From NCBI GenBank assembly GCA_052388455.1, contig JBQTIA010000082.1, forward strand, positions 1 through 6,293: a stretch of DNA of 6,293 bases. The letters run 5' to 3'. Source of the DNA: CAZSNH01 sp052388455. GTDB lineage: Bacteria; Pseudomonadota; Alphaproteobacteria; Rhizobiales; Hyphomicrobiaceae. Position numbers and translations under genes: made by a program. The notes beneath the pieces are model-generated. The model worked only from the letters and a program-made list of their open reading frames with translations. It was not told the origin of the DNA and made no database searches. Each line of letters opens with the position of its first letter. The stretch's first letter is position 1. Of the stretch, positions 1 to 3,786 are shown piece by piece.

Positions 1-1029
1 GAGGCCGGCAAGACCCGTAACCGCAATCGGTACCGCCTTGATCAGGCCGGCGAGCGCCGCAGGATCGCCGGGCAGTGCGTTGCCGGTCGCCTCCCGCATC
101 AGCGCCACGGCTTCCGGACCGAGACCCGCCGCCTTGCGGAGGTGGTTGGCCGTCGACGCGCCGCCGCGCGGCCTGGCGAGCCGGCGCATCAGGACGATCG
201 CGTCGACACCGGGTTTGAGGTCGATCGTCATCATCGGGACCTCGCCGCGTGCGAGCGCCTCGCGCACCTCCCGCGAAAAGGCATAGATGACGCCTCCTTC
301 GAGGCCGCTTCGGGTGATGACGGCCTCGCCGGGCCGCTCGATGCCGCCGAAGCGCACCGCGATCCGTTTAACGGGCGTGCCGGCAAAGCGGCTCGCCATC
401 GGGGCCGTCCAGGCGACGCGAACGCCGGCGTTGGCAGGCGCCAAGTCTGTCAGCAGCACGCCTGCGGACTGGAGAATGTCCATCCAGCGGCCGTCGGATC
501 CGAGCCGTGGCCAGCTCGCGCCGCCGAGGGCCAGCAGCGTCGCATCGGCGTGGATCGTGATCGTGCCGCCCGGCTCGGTCATGAAGCGGAGAGCGCCGTC
601 GTCGGTCCATCCGGTCCAGCGGTGGCGCATGCGCAATTCGACACCGAGACGCACCAGCCGCGCCAGCCAAGCGCGCAGCAGCGGTGACGCCTTGAGGCAC
701 TTCGGAAACACGCGGCCGCTGGAGCCGACGAACGTCGGCTGTCCGAGGTCGTTGGCCCAGTCCACCAGCGCCGCGGGCGGGTAGGCTTCGATGGCCGCCG
801 CAAGCTGGGGCGCCGCTCCGCCATATCGCATGAGAAACGGTTCGAGCGGCTCGGAGTGTGTGAGGTTCAGCCCGCCCCGGCCGGCCATCAGCAGCTTGCG
901 GCCGGGCGAGGGCATGGCATCGAACACGATGACCTTATGCCCGGCCGCAGCTAGCTTCTCCGCCGCCATCAGACCGGCCGGGCCGGCGCCGATGACGGCA
1001 ACCGTGGCCGTTCGGGTGCCTGTCACCAT
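1..1029 (-). CDS. TIGR03862-type FAD-dependent flavoprotein (HI0933/BaiN-like), 3' end cut by window edge
   Basis: The frame is open from an ATG at 1029-1027 to base 1, giving 343 residues with no stop; the C-terminal part lies outside the window. Near the N-terminus is a dinucleotide-binding Rossmann motif, VIGAGPAG (G14, G16, G19), with an acidic residue ending the second strand (VIVFD, D37). Next comes the family signature GRKLLMAGRGGLNLTHSE (residues 43-60), then SSGRVFPK (103-110) and ALGGASWPRLGSDG (about 167-180). From family knowledge, this matches the uncharacterised PP_4765-type flavoproteins, related to HI0933-like (Pfam PF03486) NAD(P)/FAD oxidoreductases, usually near 400 residues; the substrate is unknown. 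The ATG overlaps the stop of the upstream VOC gene by 7 nt (ATGGTGA), so the two are probably co-transcribed and translationally coupled. A GTG at 1026-1024 would be a 4-nt-overlap alternative start. There is no strong Shine-Dalgarno sequence, which fits coupling. Family assignment is confident; the biochemical role is not known. Confidence 0.9.
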   Translation of the reverse strand, partial: MVTGTRTATVAVIGAGPAGLMAAEKLAAAGHKVIVFDAMPSPGRKLLMAGRGGLNLTHSEPLEPFLMRYGGAAPQLAAAIEAYPPAALVDWANDLGQPTFVGSSGRVFPKCLKASPLLRAWLARLVRLGVELRMRHRWTGWTDDGALRFMTEPGGTITIHADATLLALGGASWPRLGSDGRWMDILQSAGVLLTDLAPANAGVRVAWTAPMASRFAGTPVKRIAVRFGGIERPGEAVITRSGLEGGVIYAFSREVREALARGEVPMMTIDLKPGVDAIVLMRRLARPRGGASTANHLRKAAGLGPEAVALMREATGNALPGDPAALAGLIKAVPIAVTGLAGL

Positions 1030-1490
1030 GTGCCCGTGTTGGCCATCGAGGCCCAGGGCTCCGCTTTAGCCAGCGAGCCGCCCTTCTGCAGCAGCTCGAC
1101 CGATATGCCGTCCGGCGAGCGGACGAAGGCCATGCGGCCGTCGCGCGGCGGCCGGAGGATGGTGACGCCGCCTTTCATCAGGCGATCGCAGGCGGCATAG
1201 ATGTCGTCGACCTCGAACGCGAGGTGGCCGAAGTTGCGCGCCGAGCTGTAGTCCTCAGGATCATAATTGTAGGTCAGCTCCAGCATCGGCGCCTTCAACT
1301 CGCCTTGCTTGCCCGCCTCCGGCAGTACGACGGCGCGCTCACGGTCTCCGGGTGCGGCGAGAAAGATGAGCGTGAAGCGCCCGAGCGGATTGTCGATGCG
1401 GCGCACTTCTTCCAGCCCGAGGAGACTGCAGTAGAAGTGCAGGCTCCGCTCGATGTTGCCGATGCGCACCATGGTATGGAGATAACGCAC
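1023..1490 (-). CDS. gloA: VOC-family glyoxalase I-like protein (lactoylglutathione lyase-like)
   Basis: This is a 155-residue protein starting with GTG at 1490-1488. I chose that start because a GGAGG (complement of 1499-1503) sits 8 nt upstream and because the protein then begins MRYLHTMVRIGN, matching the E. coli GlxI N-terminus MRLLHTMLRVGD. The two beta-alpha-beta-beta-beta modules of the vicinal oxygen chelate fold are visible. The four GlxI metal ligands (H5, E56, H74, E122 in E. coli) have counterparts at H5, E71 (in LELTYNYD), H89 (in NFGHLAFEV) and E132 (in ISVELLQ). The known reaction is isomerisation of the methylglyoxal-glutathione hemithioacetal to S-lactoylglutathione in the cytoplasm; that this protein does it is inferred. 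The H5-to-E71 gap is 15 residues longer than in E. coli, with an insertion around residues 50-68, and the C-terminus carries an extra tail (to W155). Another VOC activity remains possible. It is the first gene of an apparent two-gene operon with the flavoprotein. The frame stays open upstream to an ATG at 1757, but those 89 codons have no family similarity. Confidence 0.88.
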   Translation of the reverse strand: MRYLHTMVRIGNIERSLHFYCSLLGLEEVRRIDNPLGRFTLIFLAAPGDRERAVVLPEAGKQGELKAPMLELTYNYDPEDYSSARNFGHLAFEVDDIYAACDRLMKGGVTILRPPRDGRMAFVRSPDGISVELLQKGGSLAKAEPWASMANTGTW

Positions 1491-2058
1491 GTCGCTGCCC
1501 TCCGCTGTTCGACACGGCGCTCTGGTGGTCGAGGCCGCTCCGCGCCGCAACGGGAGCCGCCAACTCACGCAGGTGACTTGGTTTCTTCCGGCACCGCGTC
1601 GACGAGGTGTGATCGCCGGCGCGAACGCAACCGATTCGTCGTCGCAGGCGGTGTGGACATCTGGTGGACTGCGATGCTCCGTCCAATGCCTCAGGTGCGC
1701 TGCAACATCGATTCCCTCGGGCGAATCACTAGGCTGACTTTTTGATTCGTTCGGCATGATTGCGACCTATTCACCCTGGGCATAAGTCGATGCCAACAGC
1801 TTTTTGAAGTGTGTGCGACCGAGGCGAAAATAGGCCAGTAAAATCAAGTGTTTTTCGATTCCTGGTTCGATCTCCGACGGTCCATGTCGCGACTCTCCGA
1901 AGAGCACCCGAGCAATTTCTGATGGCCAATCGGAGCGTCGATGGTATCTTCCGCTCGCCGCAATTGGACGGGTTCGTCGCAGAGGGCAACTGCGAGCGTG
2001 GACCGGGACGATCGGGGCATAAGTTTGCAACGTGAGGTCATGTAAAAGCGGGGTAATC
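1491..2058. other. Divergent intergenic region with no convincing gene
   Basis: This 568-bp gap separates the leftward VOC gene from the rightward cold-shock gene and should hold both promoters. Composition changes across it. Bases 1801-1860 are 40% G+C and 1741-1800 are 50% by count, against roughly 65-70% in the neighbouring genes. Short open frames exist on both strands (for example minus 1565-1660, 31 codons; plus 1811-2035), but none has a recognisable domain, a good ribosome-binding site or convincing codon use. Small structures seen are an inverted repeat TCGCAG/CTGCGA with a 7-nt loop (1977-1995), a CGAAAA/TTTTCG inverted repeat with a 21-nt loop (1825-1857), and TTCGAT repeated at 1854 and 1866. 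I could not place a -35/-10 pair with confidence for either gene. A long structured 5' leader for the cold-shock mRNA, a small RNA or a decayed gene are all possible. Confidence 0.6.
1499..1503 (-). promoter_or_regulatory. Shine-Dalgarno sequence of the VOC gene
   Basis: On the minus strand this reads GGAGG, followed by 8 nt and the GTG at 1490-1488. It is the strongest ribosome-binding site in the window and decides the start of the VOC protein in favour of the short form over the longer frame that begins at 1757. Confidence 0.75.
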
Positions 2059-2658
2059 ATGGGGGATTCTAAACACCCTCCGGAGTTTCCGGGCGCAGCG
2101 TATTCGATCGAGGGCGATATCGTCCCGCTCGACGAGAGCACTCTCGAGGTGTTCGAGATTGCCGGTTCCATCAAGTGGTTCGATGTCTCCAAGGGCTATG
2201 GATTCATCGTGCCCGACAACGGGCTTCCTGACGTTCTGCTGCATGTGACCTGCCTGCGGGCGGGTGGCTATCAGACAGCCTACGAAGGCTCACGCGTTCA
2301 CTGTCAGGTGATGCGCCGACCCAAGGGCATGCAGGCGTTTCGCGTGCTCTCGATGGACGAGAGCACCGCGATCCATCCCTCTCTGCTTCCTCAGCGCACG
2401 CATGTGCACGTGCAACCGGAAAGCGACTGGGAGCGTGCCATCGTCAAGTGGTTCAACCGCGTCCGCGGTTTCGGCTTCCTGACGCGCGGCGAAGGCACTC
2501 CCGACGTCTTCGTGCACATGGAGACCCTGCGCCGCTTCGGCTTCACCGAGCTGCGCCCCGGCCAGTACGTGCAGGTTCGATGGGGCATGGGCTCCAAGGG
2601 CTGCATGGCCGCCGAACTGCGCCCGGACGGCGCGTCCGGAATGCTGCCGCCGCACTAA
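2059..2658 (+). CDS. Double cold-shock-domain protein (two CSDs, 199 aa)
   Basis: Two cold-shock OB-fold domains are arranged in tandem. CSD1 covers about residues 35-100: GSIKWF at 36-41, RNP1 KGYGFI at 45-50, RNP2-like VLLHV at 59-63. CSD2 covers about 126-190: AIVKWFN at 127-133, RNP1-like RGFGFL at 136-141, RNP2 VFVHM at 150-154. A linker of about 25 residues separates them, and about 34 residues lacking a recognised domain come first. Family knowledge: CSDs bind single-stranded RNA and DNA through the RNP1/RNP2 aromatics and act in the cytoplasm as RNA chaperones or regulators; tandem forms of about 190-200 residues are typical of Rhizobiales. CSD1 has lost the RNP2 phenylalanine (VLLHV against VFVHF in CspA), so CSD2 may be the stronger binder. 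I chose ATG 2059 because GCGGGG lies 5 nt upstream (2048-2053); an in-frame GTG at 2032 would add 9 residues. Cold induction cannot be inferred from sequence. Confidence 0.9.
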   Translation: MGDSKHPPEFPGAAYSIEGDIVPLDESTLEVFEIAGSIKWFDVSKGYGFIVPDNGLPDVLLHVTCLRAGGYQTAYEGSRVHCQVMRRPKGMQAFRVLSMDESTAIHPSLLPQRTHVHVQPESDWERAIVKWFNRVRGFGFLTRGEGTPDVFVHMETLRRFGFTELRPGQYVQVRWGMGSKGCMAAELRPDGASGMLPPH

Positions 2659-2670
2659 AACAGCGCCGTA

Positions 2671-2700
2671 TTGAAAACCGGCGCGCCACCGGGGTATTCT
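2671..2700 (+). promoter_or_regulatory. Candidate sigma-70-type promoter of the DUF192 gene (possible leaderless start)
   Basis: TTGAAA at 2671-2676 and TATTCT at 2695-2700 are separated by 18 bp, a fair match to the housekeeping -35/-10 consensus. Transcription normally begins about 7 nt after the -10, which falls on the A of the ATG at 2708, so the mRNA would be leaderless. The ATG has no purine-rich ribosome-binding site at normal spacing (the preceding bases are CGGCCCC), which agrees. The element is seen in sequence; the activity and start site are inference. It sits in the 49-bp gap after the cold-shock gene. Confidence 0.45.
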
Positions 2701-2707
2701 CGGCCCC

Positions 2708-3229
2708 ATGGCTGGTTCAACGACATCCCGCAGGGCTGCCCTCTTGGCGGCCCTGCTCGTTTGTGGCGGGGCTTATGTCGTCTCGAAACGCCCGCCTGCG
2801 AGAGAGCAAGCCGCGGCGGGGCTGTTTCGCAAGGAGACGCTCGATCTCGTCACGGCCGGCGGCCGGCGCACGCTGACGGTCGAAATGGCGGTCTCGACGC
2901 GCGAGCAGGCCCAGGGTCTGATGTTCCGAACCTCGCTGGCGGATACGGAGGGGATGCTGTTTGTCCATCCGGCACCAACCGAACTGCGCATGTGGATGCG
3001 CAACACCTACATTCCGCTCGACATGGTTTTCATCCGCCCCGACGGCACGGTGCACCGGATCGCCGCCCGGACCGAGCCGCTGTCCGACGACGTCATCGTC
3101 TCCAACGGCGAGGTGATCGCCGTATTGGAACTCGCCGGCGGCGCCGCCGGTCGTCTCGGACTTGCCGTCGGTGACCGTGTGGAGCACGCGCACTTTCGCG
3201 GTTCCCAGGGTGCGGGCACGCGAAAATGA
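2708..3229 (+). CDS. DUF192 family protein with N-terminal export signal or anchor
   Basis: This 173-residue protein contains a full DUF192 domain (Pfam PF02643), about residues 43-162. The landmarks are GLMFR (70-74), GMLFVHP (82-88), WMRNTYIPLDMVFI (96-109), PDGTVHRI (111-118), VLELAGG (139-145) and GDRVEH (155-160). The biochemical function of DUF192 is not established. Residues 8-25 (RRAALLAALLVCGGAYVV) form a positively charged start plus a hydrophobic stretch, so the protein is probably exported to the periplasm or anchored in the inner membrane facing out. The SRRAAL context is only a weak twin-arginine match, and LLVC is not a good lipobox because the residue before Cys is Val. It lies 49 bp after the double cold-shock gene in the same direction, an adjacency I recall from other Rhizobiales. 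A promoter-like element just upstream suggests it can also be expressed on its own. The start is supported by the hydrophobic N-terminus following directly. Confidence 0.9.
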   Translation: MAGSTTSRRAALLAALLVCGGAYVVSKRPPAREQAAAGLFRKETLDLVTAGGRRTLTVEMAVSTREQAQGLMFRTSLADTEGMLFVHPAPTELRMWMRNTYIPLDMVFIRPDGTVHRIAARTEPLSDDVIVSNGEVIAVLELAGGAAGRLGLAVGDRVEHAHFRGSQGAGTRK

Positions 3230-3271
3230 ATCCACTCTCCAGTTGCCGACGACTGCGATAGGCTGTGGGGC

Positions 3272-3490
3272 ATGACCGCTGACATCGTCAATCTGCGCAA
3301 GGCCCGCAAGGCGAAGGAGCGCGCCGCGAAAGAGCAGCGGTCGCAGGAGAACCGCGTCAGGTTCGGGCGATCGAAGGCCGAGCGAGAGAGCAGCGCGAAA
3401 CGGATCGGGATCGAGCGGTCGCGATTGGAAGGCACCCGTTTGGCCACTCCTGCCGAGGACGACGACCTCGATCCCGGCAGCGTCTCGTGA
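3272..3490 (+). CDS. DUF4169 family small basic protein
   Basis: This 72-residue protein begins MTADIVNLRKARKAKER and continues with NRVRFGRSKAER (27-38), the conserved pattern of DUF4169 proteins of Alphaproteobacteria. Residues 8-55 are dense in Lys, Arg, Glu and Ala and should form a long charged helix; the C-terminus turns acidic (AEDDDLDP, 61-68). There is no signal peptide or membrane segment, so it is cytoplasmic. Function is unknown; the basic helix could contact nucleic acid or a protein partner, which is inference. Its stop overlaps the next start in GTGA (3487-3490), a tight coupling with the RHH_4 gene that fits the frequent pairing of these families, often near fumC. No fumC is present here. 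The ATG is preceded by GATAGGCT and GTGGGGC, with G-rich bases too close to the start for a standard ribosome-binding site. Confidence 0.85.
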   Translation: MTADIVNLRKARKAKERAAKEQRSQENRVRFGRSKAERESSAKRIGIERSRLEGTRLATPAEDDDLDPGSVS

Positions 3491-3735
3491 GCCGTCCCGT
3501 CAAGCGGTCGTTCTCTCTGCGCGGACATCGAACGTCGATTTCGCTTGAGCCGCCGTTCTGGGATGCGCTGAAGTCGGCGGCGGCCCGCGATGGCGTTTCG
3601 CTCGCGTCCCTCGTCGCCCGCATCGATGCCGAGCGCGGCGCGGCCGGGCTGTCGAGTGCGGTGCGCGTGTGGGTGCTCGACGACACCCGCAAAGTCTCGG
3701 CCGGCAACCGGATCGATGGCGGCGATCGCGATTGA
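3487..3735 (+). CDS. Ribbon-helix-helix domain protein (RHH_4 family)
   Basis: This is an 82-residue protein with a GTG start inside the stop of the preceding DUF4169 gene (GTGA, 4-nt overlap), which indicates translational coupling. The sequence KRSFSLRGHRTSISLEPPFWDALKSAA (residues 6-32) gives the strand followed by the first helix, then GVSLASLVARIDAER (36-50) as the second helix, and GLSSAVRVWVL (54-64) closes the domain. This matches Pfam RHH_4 (PF13467), a group predicted to bind DNA but not characterised in detail. RHH proteins usually act as dimers, with the strand entering the major groove. The last ~17 residues (DTRKVSAGNRIDGGDRD) lie outside the domain. A regulator or nucleoid-related role with DUF4169 as partner is inference. 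It is not obviously an antitoxin, because its neighbour does not look like a toxin. Confidence 0.88.
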   Translation: MSRPVKRSFSLRGHRTSISLEPPFWDALKSAAARDGVSLASLVARIDAERGAAGLSSAVRVWVLDDTRKVSAGNRIDGGDRD

Positions 3736-3752
3736 GGGAATGACCGCGGTCC

Positions 3753-3770
3753 GATCCGCTGCGGATTTTC
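3753..3770 (+). terminator. Probable intrinsic terminator after the RHH_4 gene
   Basis: A small hairpin pairs GATCCG (3753-3758) with CGGATT (3762-3767, one G-T pair) around a CTG loop, and the descending arm runs into TTTT (3766-3769) followed by CTC. It lies 17 nt past the RHH_4 stop, in the gap between convergent genes. A larger inverted repeat, GTCCGA (3749-3754) with TCGGAC (3771-3776), encloses it. The stem is short and the T-run modest, so efficiency is uncertain. The minus strand lacks a T-run after the stem, so it should not serve the AsmA gene. Confidence 0.45.
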
Positions 3771-3786
3771 TCGGACGGCTCAAAGG

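Noticed and set aside
142..687. 181-codon plus-strand open frame
   Set aside because: It lies antisense to the flavoprotein, whose translation carries clear family motifs. The translation is Arg/Ala/His-rich with no domain, as expected for a shadow in high-G+C DNA.
1860..1878. tRNA-like T-loop (GGTTCGATC)
   Set aside because: The flanking five bases do not pair as a T-stem, and no acceptor, D or anticodon arms can be drawn around it.
1811..2035. 74-codon plus-strand frame before the cold-shock gene
   Set aside because: No ribosome-binding site of note and no recognisable family; kept only as a remote possibility inside the intergenic entry.
1767..2192. 141-codon minus-strand frame across the intergenic region
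   Set aside because: It overlaps the start of the cold-shock gene in antisense. Its translation has no recognised domain, although the part ending in KHLILLAYFRLGRTHFKKLL looks somewhat protein-like.
2663..2684. Hairpin GCGCCG/CGGCGC after the cold-shock gene as a terminator
   Set aside because: Six pairs with a 10-nt loop and no following T-run; it overlaps the candidate -35 and could arise easily in G+C-rich DNA.
3272..3735. DUF4169/RHH_4 as a toxin-antitoxin pair
   Set aside because: The size and overlap resemble such modules, but neither protein carries a toxin fold I recognise, and both families look like conserved housekeeping genes in this group.
3007..3783. 258-codon minus-strand open frame
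   Set aside because: It spans three well-recognised plus-strand genes (DUF192, DUF4169, RHH_4) in antisense and its translation has no domain.
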